A stretch of DNA of 64,000 nucleotides from Poa pratensis (GCA_947311845.1 CAMZMU010000080.1:16372313-16436312), one strand, 5' to 3'. Counted from the stretch's first letter, positions 33,674 through 46,130 are shown. A program made the numbers and translations. The notes: generated by a model not told the origin, from the letters alone.

Positions 33674-34388
33674 TCCGGCGGCGGCCACCCTAGCTACCTA
33701 GTTAGTCTAGGGTTTTTATGGTTTTTATTTTAGTTATTGATGCAATGTACTGGACTTTTGTACTAGATATTTATATATCAATCTAGTACGTCAAATTTCA
33801 ATAATTTCCTAAACAGTTTGAAATCTAGATCAATCTGGTACGTCGGATGTTGATTTGATGGTGGATCTTGGGGACAAAAAAGTCACGGTTAGACTTGGTC
33901 TTGGATTTGCGCCCTAGTAAGGACGTACGCGTGTGTTGTTTTTTTTAGACTTGAGATTTACGCGTGTGTTGTTTTGATCCTAGCATCCGCGTTATATGTT
34001 GAACTACGGGCTCTCCCTCGTTGCACTGATCATGGCCGCGCATGCATGCATGCATGGTCGCATCACGTCCGTCTGTCCGGCCCGGGCGTGTGAGTAAATA
34101 ATTAAACCCTTAAAAGAAAGAGTATAAAATTACCCAAAGTAGTAACGGCATTTTATTTGCCATATATTTTTTATGATGACCATAAAGATTACAAACGACA
34201 CATCGGGTTGGCTAGAATAATCACAAATCACACGTCGGGAAGCCACTGCATATATGTACAAAAGATATCTTCTACACTAATTAACCCAAGTAGAACATTT
34301 TTGCCATAACTGATAACTAGATTGCAGGGAGATAAAACTTCACGGTGATACAACGCACGCAACACACAAACCTCGCATCGCAAGAACA
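33674..34388. other. Intergenic, downstream of the proline-rich gene
   Basis: Likely 3' untranslated DNA to about 33830 (T-rich, with GATGCAATGTACTGG), where GATCAATCTGGTACGTC resembles an earlier AATCTAGTACGTC. A run of CATG repeats lies near 34036-34055. No further gene seen. Confidence 0.4.
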
Positions 34389-34736
34389 CTACACAAGCTC
34401 CACAATCGGCCCAATCGTCGGTGGGTTGGGGTCGTACAGTGAAGTGCTCTTCACCCTTACGCACACTAGCAGCGTGTCGCCAACCCAGTAGACATGCCCA
34501 TGGAGAGCTGCAGCATCCGACTCTTTCTGGAGAAGGCCGAAAACAGCAGACATCCCGCCCAGGCGCACGCCAAACCTGCTGCGGTCCGGGAACAGCGCGT
34601 CGAAGAGTGCACAGGCAGCTTGGAACAAAGGGACATGGCCGCCGTAGGACCAAAACCAAATGACGCCCCCCGACGTCGCCGGCTCCGGCGCGAGGAACAC
34701 AACACGATGCAGCGCTGTCGCCGCCATCACTGCCAT
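34389..34736 (-). CDS. Small hypothetical protein, 115 residues
   Basis: The start used is ATG at 34736 (MAVMAATALHRVVFLAPEPA); the frame is open further upstream to 34835, but the extra residues look like leader with CA repeats. The product has a hydrophobic/aromatic middle (GGVIWFWSYGGHVPLFQAA) and the segment FPDRSRFGVRLGGMSAVFGL, ending PPTIGPIVELV. A TATA-like TATAAGG lies at about 34838-34846 on the minus strand. No domain recognised. It could be a real small gene or a decayed exon; codon use is GC-rich like the proline-rich gene nearby. Confidence 0.4.
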   Translation of the reverse strand: MAVMAATALHRVVFLAPEPATSGGVIWFWSYGGHVPLFQAACALFDALFPDRSRFGVRLGGMSAVFGLLQKESDAAALHGHVYWVGDTLLVCVRVKSTSLYDPNPPTIGPIVELV

Positions 34737-35007
34737 ACACACACACACACAAGGAAGGAAACACTCTACGGGTGGAGGGAAAAGATAAGGAAACAAGTGT
34801 TGTATCTGCAGGGCGGAACCACTGAAGCCAGCCACCTTATACTAGAGCCGAACTCTCAGGTGGAGTAAATGGGGTTGTCTCAAAAAAATGGGTGGAGTAA
34901 TTGGGGGGACACGTGCATGCACGCACGCCACACACCGCTGGCACGACACGCGCGGTGGTGCCAAGGATTTTATGTAGGGCCCAATGTAGGGAGTATAGCG
35001 GGGGAGA

Positions 35008-35060
35008 GAGAGAGTTGTGTGTGCGCGTGTGTGTGTGAGAGAGAGATAGATAGAGAGGGG
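35008..35060. repeat. GA/GT compound microsatellite
   Basis: GAGAGAGAGAG, then GTGTGTGCGCGTGTGTGTG, then GAGAGAGAGATAGATAG in about 50 bp. Confidence 0.8.
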
Positions 35061-35299
35061 GATTCCGTTTGGTTGTTCTCCATTTTGGCTTGTGTATTTA
35101 TTTTTTATTATCATCTAGGAAGGAGATGCCTTTACTAATAGGTGGGCCCAATGAGTATAAGTAGTAATACTATAATATTAATATTTGGGAACGATTCCTA
35201 ATTATCGTGATTTTCTAAGAGTAGCACAGAGACAAATGTTTGACAAAGTACCAATTACATAAATTAGTGTCTCCAATATGATACTCATTTGAGCCTCCA

Positions 35300-38200
35300 A
35301 TACATTGTTTCCGCGATAAGCCGAACAGAAAAAATACATCAATTAATGTCTCAAATACACAACATCACAGTGCAAACAAAATCGCACAATAAAAATTCTT
35401 GTAGCGGACCTGCACTTAAAAACTGGCAAGATCCTTGTGTATAGTGCAAACCTCTGGATCGATTCATTTGCACACACAGTTTAAGATGAAATATCACAAC
35501 AAAGTATCAATTATTACATGTGGAATCCAGTACTTAGCAAAATATCCATTACAAATTGCATAGCACGAAGCTAGCTTTGAAAGAGTAAAGCAGCGGAAAA
35601 TTTATTCTTCATGGAGTCTCCATCATCTTCATGTGCCACAGGCGAACATGTTGGTTGCAGACTCGAAACCCTTAGCGGAAACTCACTCGTCGTCAGAACA
35701 ATCTGCAAAAATAAAATTTTGCAACAGAGTGGGTCAGAACCATATAACATGGAACTGGCAAGTGACACTTTGTGGACACTTAGAGGAATAACTCTAATAA
35801 CCTATATGCATATTTGGCTGGTGGAGTTCAAAGGCTATTTTGCATAAAGCCAATTTTTCCTACCTCTTTTGAAAACACTTTTCTTCTAGTCGATACAAGT
35901 ATGGCATGAAAACCATAGTCTCATCTACCCTTGTTCACCCTTCATGTTTTACTTCAGAAATTGGAATGTTGGGATCCTCCGTTGACGTCCTCGATCAGCT
36001 GCTCAGAATTGTCCGTAACCAGGGACACGGCTAAGTACTTAGTTTTACACTCTCGAGAGGTTGTGCACGTTCACCATTAGACTTAACCAACCCAAACTAT
36101 CCCCACACTCCAATAGTGTTTCGGGGAAAAGAAGAAGGTTAAGACGAGATCCTTCGGAAGCATGTTCACCACCCCATACCAGCCTGACGCGCTCCACCTA
36201 CAAACCTCTACCACCACCTGTCAAGCCGGGGTGAGTCCACACAACTTATTCGATCAAGACAGAGCCCATATGACTAATGGCTGCACTGGAAGCAATCTTC
36301 ACTTGGAGTTCTTCAGATCCCTTTGTTCCTGGGTGGCCATCCACAAGTGAATATCCCTCAGGTAAAACCCCTGGGGACAACACTCAACTCAAACATCCTC
36401 TTATCAAAACCAACTCCACCCAGGTGTTTCATTTTAACTTAGTAGAATTTAGCTTTTCATAAAAACATCTTTTGCATTGCACTTCAATAATCCACTAAGT
36501 TAAAATGGGATGCTAGACCATCTAGTAAAGGGGAGCTATTCTAAACAGTTTTAGCATAGCAATTCTACTAAGTCCTGCACATGCTTAAGAAAAATATTCT
36601 ACTCATGCATAGACAAAATACTTAGGAAATTTATGAGGTGTGCCACTTGCCTTGGCAACAAGAAGACCAGTAGCAGCAGTTGCAATAATCCTCGTTTCCC
36701 TCCGAAAATTCTAACACATGAAACACAACAAATAAACATACAAGCATACCAAAAATTCTAAGGAAAATATGACATGCATGATATGCCAAAAAAATTCTAA
36801 GGAAAAGATGACAATCATGAGATGCAAAAAATTTCTAAGGAAAAGATGACAAACATGAGATGCAAAATTTTTCTAAGTATTTCTAAGCGCACCTCAACTC
36901 TTCTAATTATCACTAAGTCATGCATGATTCGAAAATGTGATAAAAATAATTTTTAAATAATAAATATAATTAAACAACTCCTAAAAATAGAATAAATACA
37001 AAATAAATACTATGGTTAAACAAAATGACGTACAAAAATAAGGGAGGGTCTCTATGGCTAGGGCACAACTAAACAAAGCTATAGAAATTGGAATTACTCA
37101 AAAAGCTATTTTTAAACAAAAGTTATGTAAAAAATACTCAAACTTCTCATTTGAAATGTGAATACATCTAAGTTTGACAAAATGTAAAACTAATACCGCA
37201 AAAAGATTCTACACGTCGAGAGCTTTTCGGAAACATAAAATTTGTAAAATTTGGCCAAACCAATAAAAAATACTAATAGATCTAAGATCTAGGGTCTTTT
37301 CTGCAAAACTGCTAAATAGAATAAAAATTGGGAAATCTTCTTCCACGCTGGCGCTGACGTGGCGTTGACTGCAGACGGAGCTGCTGGCATGGCGCTGACG
37401 AAGCTGCTGACTCGGCGTCGACGTGGCCTCCTCCGATTCGCCCTTACCGGTTCGGTAAGTGATCTAATCCTATCCCTCCAAAACAGATCTAACGGCCTAG
37501 ATTCATTTGACCAAAAGGGGGCGGCGCGGCCGGCCGGAGTTCATCCGGTGACCGGCTCCCGCGGCGGCGCCATTGCCGGCGTGCATGCATACGACGAACG
37601 AAGGAGGGAGGGGAGGCGTTGGTCATACCACGGGGTACGAGAGGTCGAGGCGAGGAAGATGGTGGTCTCGGGGACGGCGGGGGTGTTCTTCTCCTCCTCT
37701 TGTTGCTCGCCGCAGTCGCTCCCGCGGTGGTGGTCGAAGTCGAGGACGCTCCCGTCGATCTGGCGCACAAACAAATCATGCAAAAATTCACGAGGTGCGC
37801 AAGATCAAGACAAAGAAGATGGAATAGGTGGGAGGGCTTGGAGTCGACGGTGCTCACCGGCGTTTGCGAAAAACGGCGGCGGTAATGGCGGACGGCGGCG
37901 GCGATTGCGAGCAGCCTGGGGGCGATGTAGCTAGGGTTTTTTGGGGAAAATAATGCGGGGGTGTTGGGGTTTATAAGGAGGGGCAGAGGCACGAGAAGAT
38001 CGCAACGAATCGAGCCGGATTCGATTAGGTTTCGGGGAGGAAATCTCGGGCTGGAGGTTGGGGATGATGACGTCACCGCTTGCGTCACTTTTCGGGACCC
38101 GCCTGGCAGTGAGGGAAGGAGAGAGAGAGCATGGGCTGGGCTGCTTCTGGGCTTCGCGCACGCGGTTAGCTGCTGGGCTTCGGCCCAGTTAGCTCGTCTC

Positions 38201-38787
38201 TAATTTTTTTTTAACTCTTTTCCTTTTCTATTTTCTGAAATGTTTTCTATCTTTTAAAATATGACTCTAAATGGATTCAAACCAACTTGGTAAAATTTGT
38301 AAAAATAAACTTTATCATTTAAATTAGTCAAGCACACTTTTCAAATACTTTTCATAAATATAAATTTGAAATATTGGATAATTGCTTAATTGACATTTGA
38401 TGTCAAATTTTATAATAGGGTTTTAAATTAAAATATTTGTGGCTTAAATAAAAACCAGTAAAACACCACAAATGTAAATATTTGAAAATAATTTATTTTT
38501 CCAAATAAGTACAATCAAATCACAACCAAAAATTTGACATATCAATTACGACCATAATAATCAAAAACAATATATAGGCCATAATTTGCCCTTTTAATAT
38601 ATTTTCTTAAATGTGTTTTCAAGTGGAATTGTATTTCCAACTTTTGAAATTTTCAAATGCAAACAATGCAAGAAGATGATGAATGCATGCATGATTTTAA
38701 ATTTGCAAATCAAAAAATATATATAGTTTTCAAAAAGTTTTTGATTTTTCGGAATTTTCAAAGTTTTGAAAACCTGGGATGTTACAG
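35300..38787 (-). repeat. 3' LTR of a minus-strand gypsy element, end uncertain
   Basis: The minus strand starts TGTAACATCCCAGG at 38787, directly after a polypurine-like tract (CCTTTTAAGGGTGGCAG at 38791-38807). A TATAAAC box followed by AAAAAACCCTAGC lies at about 37930-37980 on the minus strand, and a G/C-rich leader-like block spans 37350-37930. The rest (35300-37340) is A/T-rich with spliced-leader-like pieces. No matching 5' LTR is present, so the far end cannot be fixed. The open frames at 37359-38203 belong to this LTR. Confidence 0.55.
36757..36880. repeat. Short tandem array, ~40-bp units
   Basis: Three to four copies of TTCTAAGGAAAAGATGACAA followed by TCATGAGATGC or a variant. 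Confidence 0.75.
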
Positions 38788-39171
38788 ACTGCCACCCTTA
38801 AAAGGAATCTCGTCCCTGAGATTCGAGAGCCTAGGAAGAATGGGTTTGAACACTCTGGGTTTTTGGCAACTCGGTGGGCTACCACCCTTAAAAGAATTTT
38901 TTTTTGTTGGTAGTCAAAGTTCAAACTGGATACTAGATTGGGAACGTACCATTCACCATACTAGGCTCATTGTAGGTTCTTTTCATATGGATATGGTTCA
39001 CATATCCTTTATCGAAAGGATTTGGCTTGGCAGCTTCTCCAGTCTTCTTTTCTGGGCAGTCATTGGCATAATGGCCCTTGTTATTGCACTTGAAGCAGAG
39101 CACTTGGCTGATATCTTTCTTGGGTTCAGGATTTAGGCGGTGCTGTCCATTGTTATGATTTTGGCCAGATG
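38788..39171 (-). pseudogene. gag zinc-knuckle remnant of the minus-strand gypsy element
   Basis: The minus strand from about 39171 to 38930 encodes a C-x2-C-x4-H-x4-C zinc knuckle (CFKCNNKGHYANDC) preceded by a His/Asn-rich linker and followed by HIHMKRTYNEPSMVNGTFPI, a pattern like the gag C-terminus of Tekay/Del-type gypsy elements. A stop follows. Protease, RT and integrase are absent: the remnant passes within about 140 bp into the polypurine tract and 3' LTR, so most of pol was deleted. On the right it is cut at 39171 by the Athila-like fragment. Confidence 0.7.
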
Positions 39172-41194
39172 GTATAATGGAAAAAGCTTACATATTCTTG
39201 TAGATCACTATACTGGATAATTTGATACTTGTCAATTGTTTTGAGTTATCAAGTAGTTCATGTTTAAGCTTTTGTATCATGTAGTTAAAACCTATTAATG
39301 AAGAACTACCGTAAAGCTCGTTGAAATTTGGTTTGCATGATTGGTATCTCTAAGGTCTAGATATTTTCTAGTAAAAGGGTTTGGTTAACAAGGAAGACAG
39401 TGTATAGACTTATAATGCTTGCAATATGTTTTCATATAAGTCTTGCTGTGTCGGTTGATATCCTGTGTTTGCTTCAAATAACCTTGCTAGCCTAAACTCT
39501 GTACTGAGAGGGAATGCTTCTCGTGCATCCAAAACCTTGAGCCAAAATCTATGCCATCTGTGTCCACCATACCTACCTATATGTGGTATTTCCTTGCCAT
39601 TCCAAGTAAATTTTTCATGTGCTATCTTTAAACTATTCAAAAATTATTACTCCTATTTTGTGTCAATGTTTACCAAGCTCATGAGGACGGGGTGGGTGTC
39701 TTTATGTCAACTGTCAAACAGACTTTACCACCGGACTAGCGGCATATACATCCGCTTATCCATTAATTTTGCAAAAAGAGCTGACAAATGGGGTGCCAAG
39801 TCTCAATTAATTACAACTTTAACCGCTTAATTCTCTTCACATTTTTGCCCTGATTTATCAGTCAAGCAATGACAAACAGTGAAATGTCTGCATGTGTAAA
39901 CAAAAGAGAAGAGGGATGATCTGCCTTGCTGGTAGAAATAACGTCCTTCATGGGAGACGCTCTTAAAAGTCTGGTTAGCAGGGGTCATATTGTACTTTCC
40001 ATTTTTCTGATTCGTTGAAAATTAACAAACACCTCCCAAAACTTATTTTTACTCTCTTTATGATTTCAAAAACTTAAAAAGCTCTAGCACATGATTTAAT
40101 CCCTGCTTCCCTCTGCGAAGGGCCTTTCTTTTACTTTTATGTTGAGTCAGTTTTCCTACTTCTTTCTATCTCAGAAGCAAACACTAGTGTCAACTTTGGT
40201 GCAACAATTTTTATATGCTTGTATATTGCACTTATTATATTGCTTTGTGTTGACAAATATCCATGAGATATATATGTTGAAAGTTGAAAGCAATTGCTAA
40301 AGCTTAAATCTTCCTTTGTGTTGGTTAAATACATTTTACTTAGAACCTATTGCTTTATGAGTTAACTCTTATGCAAAACTCTTTGATGCTTGTCTCGAAA
40401 GTACTATTCATGAAAAGTTTTTTGCTTATATGATTCAGTTGTTTGCTCATTATCTACTTGCTAGCAAACTATAGACCATTGACCTGGATCACTTCATTCA
40501 TAACATGTGCTTTACAATACTATTTGATCAAGATTATGATTGTAGCATGTCACCTCAGAAATTATTTTGTTTTTATCGTTTTACCTACTCGAGGACGAGT
40601 AGAACTAAGCTTGGGGATGCTTGATACGTCTCAAACGTATCTATAATTTCTAATGTTCCATGTTGATATTATACCAATTGTTACATGTTTTATATACACT
40701 TCATAGCATTTTTATGCATTTTCTTGGACTAACCTATTAATAAGATGCCACAGTGCCAGTTCCTGTTTTCTGCTGTTTTTGTATTCCAGAAAAGCTAGTC
40801 TGGAAATATTCTCGGAATTGGACGAAACTTGGACAGAACCTCCTATTTTTCCAACACGTACACGGAGTCCAAAGGAGAGACGGAGGGGAGCCACGAGCCA
40901 GCCACACCATGGGGCGGCGCGGGCCCCCTGCTGCGCCGTGGGGTGGTGTGGGCCCCAGGGGCATCTCCAGCCGCCGCCCTTTCGCCTATTTATTCATCTT
41001 CATGGGAAAACCCTAGATACCCGAGCCATTATTCACGAAAAGTTCCAGAGACGCCGCCACCAACAACCTTCAGAAGTGATTTCTTGCTCCTACTGGTCGA
41101 TTAAACCTTGGTTTCATACTGAGGGAAACTGCTGCTACACTACTTCATACCTTCCTCTTGGGGTCTCCCAACGAACGTGCGATCCACGTCATCA
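39172..41194 (+). mobile_element. Athila-like gypsy element, 5'-truncated, third copy
   Basis: Matches 28500-31390 by eye from TATAATGGAAAAAGCTTAC onward: 3' noncoding internal DNA, CTCGAGGACGAGTAG, polypurine tract, and an LTR from 40622 to 41194. The LTR is only about 573 bp because its middle is missing (AGTGATTTCTTGCTCC joins directly to the last ~100 bp). No coding region remains. Confidence 0.8.
40622..41194 (+). repeat. 3' LTR of the third Athila-like copy, internally deleted
   Basis: TGATACGTCTCAAACG at the start and CCACGTCATCA at the end, with about 0.9 kb of the family LTR missing between about 41080 and 41095. Frames at 40753-41258 are LTR sequence. Confidence 0.8.
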
Positions 41195-41351
41195 AGGAGA
41201 TAGCCGAGCGATGTGCCACACTGCCACCCATGACCATGAGAGAGGGAGACGAGCATAATACTATGGAGAGGAGTGGAAGAGAAAGAGAGGGCAATGCTCC
41301 TCTCCCTTTCTACCGCGGTCAAGGGACTTTAGCTTTGGGTGACTTCGTGTA
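41195..41351. other. Unassigned sequence
   Basis: Purine-rich spacer between an LTR end and a MITE, with GAGAGAGGGAGACGAG-type runs. No gene. Confidence 0.4.
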
Positions 41352-41605
41352 CCCTCCGTTTTAGATCCAACGGCAAAAATTGTCTCATACAGTATTTAAT
41401 TAGGTGATGATTTTTTAAAAAACTGAGAGGAGAATAATTGTTTTTAAGTAGATTAATTTGGCCAATGCATGCGCTCCCGATTGGACATTGTTGGTGGAGA
41501 GTGGCAAATATGCGAGCCGTTATTGTTTGTGCGCCAATCCCTCACCTGATGCTGGTGGAAATGCATGAGATTCGAAGAGCGCCGAGTAAACCGTGACGGA
41601 GGGAG
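41352..41605. mobile_element. Stowaway-like MITE, 254 bp
   Basis: Left end CCCTCCGTTTTAGATCC and right end AAACCGTGACGGAGGGAG are imperfect inverted repeats flanked by TA (41350-41351 and 41606-41607). No coding. Confidence 0.65.
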
Positions 41606-41868
41606 TACACTACTAATAACTCGGCCCACATCTATAGCTAGTACTCGCCAGCCACGATTCTATCAATGCATTATTTCCGTTGCTCCCTGACAGGTCAGGA
41701 TCCAAATCGTTTGGTAGGTCGCATGTGCAATACAAGCTAATTTTTTCTTGAACTGATATTACAAGCTAATGTAAAAGGATGTTTTCGAATAAGATTCCCC
41801 CTTCTTGTTCCTCCTCCCGATGCCACCTTCACTACCCTGCTGCGCCAACCGCCGTGCCCCGCCTCGAC
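41606..41868. other. Unassigned sequence
   Basis: No gene or element recognised; it is the target DNA of the Tat-type insertion at 41874. Confidence 0.4.
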
Positions 41869-41873
41869 GTCGA

Positions 41874-42387
41874 TGTCGTGGGGTAATCTCGACAGATGTC
41901 ATGGAGATGACTTAGTAGGTGTGGGGATTTCCGCGAGTCAAGAGTCTTTGAGCTTAAGATCACAGGGCACAAAGAAGACAATGTTTACCCAGGTTCGGCC
42001 CCTCAATGTGAGGTAAAGACCTACGTCCTGCCTATCCTAAATTGGAATTGATTGGAATATGGTGTTACAAGGGTTTGGCGATCAAGATGATGAGTCGCCG
42101 TATGTTCTAGGGTTTAGAACTTGTGAATCCCCTGTCTACGTCCTGCGAGTCCTCCATATATACACGGAGGCCCGCTAGGTTACAAGGAATACTTCTTCTA
42201 CAAGGAAGGTATAAGCCAGAGCAATCTAGGTCAAGTTATCTCCAGCCTTCTGGATGCTTCTATCCGCGCGTCGTGATCCTTTGCCGGCCCATCTCCGTGT
42301 AAGCCCATCTATGGTGCGGCCACGAGCTTGTCATTAGCCGCGTATCAATATTGGGATGTGGGTCATCCGTTAGTCATTCCCCCGACA
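41874..42387 (-). repeat. 3' LTR (minus-strand element)
   Basis: Plus-strand ends TGTCGTGGGG and CCCCCGACA. On the minus strand the polypurine-like CCTTGGGGGATAA (42388-42400) precedes it, confirming that this is the 3' LTR. Confidence 0.95.
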
Positions 42388-42400
42388 TTATCCCCCAAGG
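42388..42400 (-). other. Polypurine tract
   Basis: Minus-strand CCTTGGGGGATAA directly beside the 3' LTR. Confidence 0.7.
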
Positions 42401-42638
42401 TCGTCTAGAACTTCATGAAATGGAGAGCTTGCTATCCAGCGACTTATCGGATGTGTCGCACATGGAACGTCCTGGCCGAACTCCATCATCAGAACTGTGC
42501 CGGCTTAAACTTCGCGACGTTGCGCGGCTTTCGATCAATCCTCAGTCTTGACGGAATATTCCTTTTCTTGTTTTGGATAACTGATCTTTTTTGACGCAGT
42601 GAGCGCAATCTCTTCCTCCGATGGCGGGGTCCCCTGCT

Positions 42639-42645
42639 TATAAAT
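42639..42645 (+). promoter_or_regulatory. TATA box of the antisense gene
   Basis: TATAAAT, 111 bp upstream of the ATG at 42756, followed by a CT-rich leader typical of plant promoters. It lies 252 bp inside the 3' LTR boundary, so it belongs to the element's interior. Confidence 0.65.
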
Positions 42646-43688
42646 AGTTACTGCGACCTTAGGTCAAATTTATTCTCGTTCATCCCTCGCAGCGCCGCCT
42701 GCTCATTTCCTTCCTCTCCAACTCCAACCTCGCCAATCTCCTTGTCTTGCGATCGATGGCGCCGAAGAAGCAATCAGGGAAAGAGCCAATGGAGGAGAAG
42801 ACACCGCAGCGGATCTCCTGCAACTGGGATAAATCTTGGGTGATGGAGGAACACCTCCAAAACCTAGCCGCGCAGGGCTTCTTGCCTCCCAAGGAGGTAT
42901 GTCATTGGAAGGCGCCTGGCAGCGAGATGGTTCCGAAGCCAGGGCCGAACGAGCTGGTTATGTTCAAAGAGCACGTGGATCACGGATTTACGCCGCCCGG
43001 CTCCATTTTCTTCCGCAACCTCCTGAAGCAGTTCAATCTCCGCCTTCACGACATTGGGCCCAACTCCATGCTCCAGGTGAGCAATTTCCACGTCTTGTGC
43101 GAGGATTATTTGGGCGCCTACCCCAACATCGACCTGTGGTTGGCCTCCTTCAGCTGCAACAGTCAACTCGATACCAAGGGTGGGGATTACGTTCAGTGTG
43201 GCGCCATTGCTCTGCAGCGCCTCAAGAATTATGTTCTCCCGCGTCTGGCCTTAGCCAACAGAGCCAGGGATTGGCAAAAATCATTCTTCTATTGCCAAGA
43301 CACTTCTCCTGAAGACGAGACCCATCTTCCTCCTTGGTCTAATGCGGCGTTCGTGCCGGCCTCCGAATTGCTGAAGGCGAAGCCGCGACAAGCCGCCATG
43401 TCCTTTGTCAACGAGGCATTGGGCAAAATTAGAGTTTTGGTTAGTTGCGGCTTAACAGGCCTCGACCTTATAGCCTGCTGGACAAAATGGAGAATCCAGC
43501 CAGTGAGTCCCCGCCGGCAGCTCTTTATTGAGTACTCTGGCCTCCCTGGGGACGTAGATCGTATTGCCGCCAAGAAATGGGAGGCAGAGGAATGGGTGGA
43601 ATTCGTCTGCCGCGTGACTGAGGAGAAGAAGGTCTCCTTTGATAAGGTGGGGCTTCCACCTTTCAGTGCTTCCAACAAGCCATCTGAG

Positions 43689-43777
43689 GTATTCTTTCTC
43701 TACCGACTCATTGTCATGTTTGTCATTACTTGCACCTTCTTTCTCTTTTTAATTTGTCTCGTTCTTGCTTGTATCAG
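43689..43777 (+). other. Intron 1 of the antisense gene
   Basis: GTATTC donor, T-rich interior, TTGTATCAG acceptor; phase 0. Confidence 0.7.
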
Positions 43778-44298
43778 GCTCATGAGAACTATTGGTCGAT
43801 TCTTGCGGCCAATTCGGGCTCTGCTTCTGCCAAGCGAACCCCCAAGAGAAAGCTGCTGCCCGACCTAGAGGGCAGCAAGTCTGTAGATGTTCCCTCCATC
43901 ACCCCGTTGAGTCGGAGAGTGACTCTGATGAATTGGACGAGGATGAGAGCCCTGCAGCTGCTATCAGTCCTCCCGCGAGTGATCCTACCCCTCGCCGAGC
44001 CTCCAAGAGGCTACAAAATAAAGAGCCTGAGCTTGAGGCTGTTGAGAATCCAAGGGCAAAGCAACGTAGGCTATCTGGGTCTGCGACCGCTTCTGGCCCC
44101 AGGCGTGTGACGAGAACCACCTCTTCGGCTGACGACGACATGGGCGTCGCTTCTGGTAACTCTCCTTACACAGCCATTTCACTTCGATGTCTTCATATAC
44201 TAATGCATGGCTTTTCCTTCTTTTATAGACTCTGGGCTTCAGACTCTGTCGTCCCTTTCAAGCGACGATATTGCCATTAACATCAAGGTGGCTCCAGG

Positions 44299-44376
44299 GT
44301 TAGTGTTCTTCTCTTTTTGCTTTATTCATTGGAGACATTCCTTGCCTATTTACTCATGTTTGTATTTTGTTTGCAG
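44299..44376 (+). other. Intron 3 of the antisense gene
   Basis: GTTAGT donor and TTGTTTGCAG acceptor. Removing it joins GG and G TCA into an open frame (VAPGSKVDAEDA). Confidence 0.75.
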
Positions 44377-46130
44377 GTCAAAGGTTGATGCAGAGGACGC
44401 GGCTAAAATTGACGTGGCTCCTGAAGCCGAAATTGAGCCGCCTGTTGCGTCTTCTGGAGCGACTGATGCTCCAGAGGAGGCAACTGCCAAGGAGGGCATT
44501 GCCACTGCTGATGACGTGCCTTTGAGCGCGACTCCTGGCGCTGCCATACCAGAGGTGGCCTTAGAGGACGGCACTGCTGCTGCCGCCGTCTGTAATGAAA
44601 GTGAAGATCGCCCTTGTGTAGAGGACGTTACTGATCAGGCCGTGGAGGGCCTCCAAGAATCGTCAGTTAAGCCACTGGTGACAGAGCCTGATAGCAGCCA
44701 ACTACAGCTTGTGCCGCACGCAGGGGTTTCATCCTCTGCCTCTGTAGGTAAATCAACAGACGGCCGTGCTGAAAAATTGGCGCGGTCTATTCTTACGGCT
44801 AATGACAAGCACTCGGCCGAGCTGCGAAAGGCTCTGCTTCATCTATCTGCAGCTTTTAAGGTAATGTCTTGGCTACTTCTTTTACTTTGTCGTATATAGC
44901 TCTAGGCCCCAAGGATCGAGGTTTCTTCTATGTGAGAGAAGGAAGCTTGATTCTTTGCTTTTACTTGCTGTTTTCTTATTGCCAACTTTCACATATCGTA
45001 ATCCTCTGACGTATCTTTGCAGGAAGAGCTACAGGCTCTAATGAGCGAGAAAAAGGCGCTGGAGCTCGATCTCCAGCATGCTCCTGCAGAAGTTGAACGG
45101 CTTCAACGCGTCCTTGCTCAACGTGAGGATGACCTGAAGAAGAAGGATGAGAAGATTGGGGATCTCGCTGATAGCAACTACAACCTCGCTGAGCAGACCA
45201 AGTCAGCTGAGCTGCGGCTCAAGAACAATGAGGAGAAGGCCCAGAAATGGCTCAAGGAACAGGACCGCCAGATCAGCGCACAAAAGGATGCCATTGCCAG
45301 AGCGAATGAAGACGCGCGGCTTAAAGCTGTTAAGATCAGCGAGCTGGAGAAGGAATTGGCCCAGTAGATCGAGGAGCTCAAGAGGGTCTCTGACTCGTCT
45401 AACCTTGTACATGGGCTTGTTACCATCATGACGTAAGAGCTTTCTGGTGAGCTTCATGATTGCTTAGTGCTTTACTCCTTATCAGCAGGATTTCAATAAC
45501 TTATCCGTGTTGCTTTCAAGTGAGGAATCTCCTCTTGTTCGTGAGCGCATGTAGGAGCAGCTCAATCATATCCGTGCGTTCGTGCAAAGGTCCTGTGACT
45601 CCATTAAGCAGCTAGCTGCAAAGCTTTTGCCTTCCAAGCCTGTGTCGTCGAACGGTGATGGTTAGGTAAAAATATTGTCCAAGGCGGCCCACTACGTTGC
45701 TGACTGGCAGGAATCCTCTGCTTGTGCTGGTGCGACTCATGTGCTGGCTTTGGCCAAGACATACTATCCCTCCTTCGACGCTGCTAAGGTTTCTCAAGGT
45801 AGGCCGCAGAAGAGGGCAGATGGCACAGAGTTCCCGCCAGATGAGTACCTTGCCACTTGGAAAAGCATGCGCGGGTATGGGACTCAACTTGTTGAAGGAG
45901 TGGACCTTGCGACTTATCAGGGGAAGTACCATCCTGACGGCAAGAAGTTTGAAAAGCTGCCAACCGCTTCAGCCATGCCTGCATCTTCTGAAGGTACCAG
46001 TACTCCTGCAGGCGCAATGAGCTCCCCAGCGGCCGTGCTGTCAGGTGATTCTCCTGCCACTGCTCCTGCCAACACTTCAGGGAAGGCCCCAATGCCTCCG
46101 TCTCGTAAGCAAAAAGCTGCTAGGAAGTGA

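Larger units (their letters stand above)
42756..46130 (+). pseudogene. Antisense spliced gene of the pol-less Tat element
   Basis: Exons 42756-43688, 43778-44155, 44229-44298, 44377-44860, 45023 to about 45435, and about 45488-46130. The first four introns are GT-AG, and exon phases match throughout if one base is missing near 43900. The product order: N-terminal ~250 residues resembling the 'putative gypsy type transposon' family (PF04195-like; PGPNELVMFKEHVDHGF, PNSMLQVSNFHVLCEDYLGA); an acidic and Lys/Arg-rich part; an Ala/Glu-rich linker; a long coiled coil (exon 5); and a C-terminal domain (ATHVLALAKTYYPSFDAAKV). Breaks: the frameshift near 43900 and in-frame TAGs at 45365, 45552 and 45663. 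Function is unknown. Its C-terminal half parallels the antisense fragments at 2357-3778. Confidence 0.75.

Noticed and set aside
37359..38203. GC-rich frames on both strands as a possible gene
   Set aside because: Lie within a gypsy LTR next to its TATA box and leader; no domain seen.
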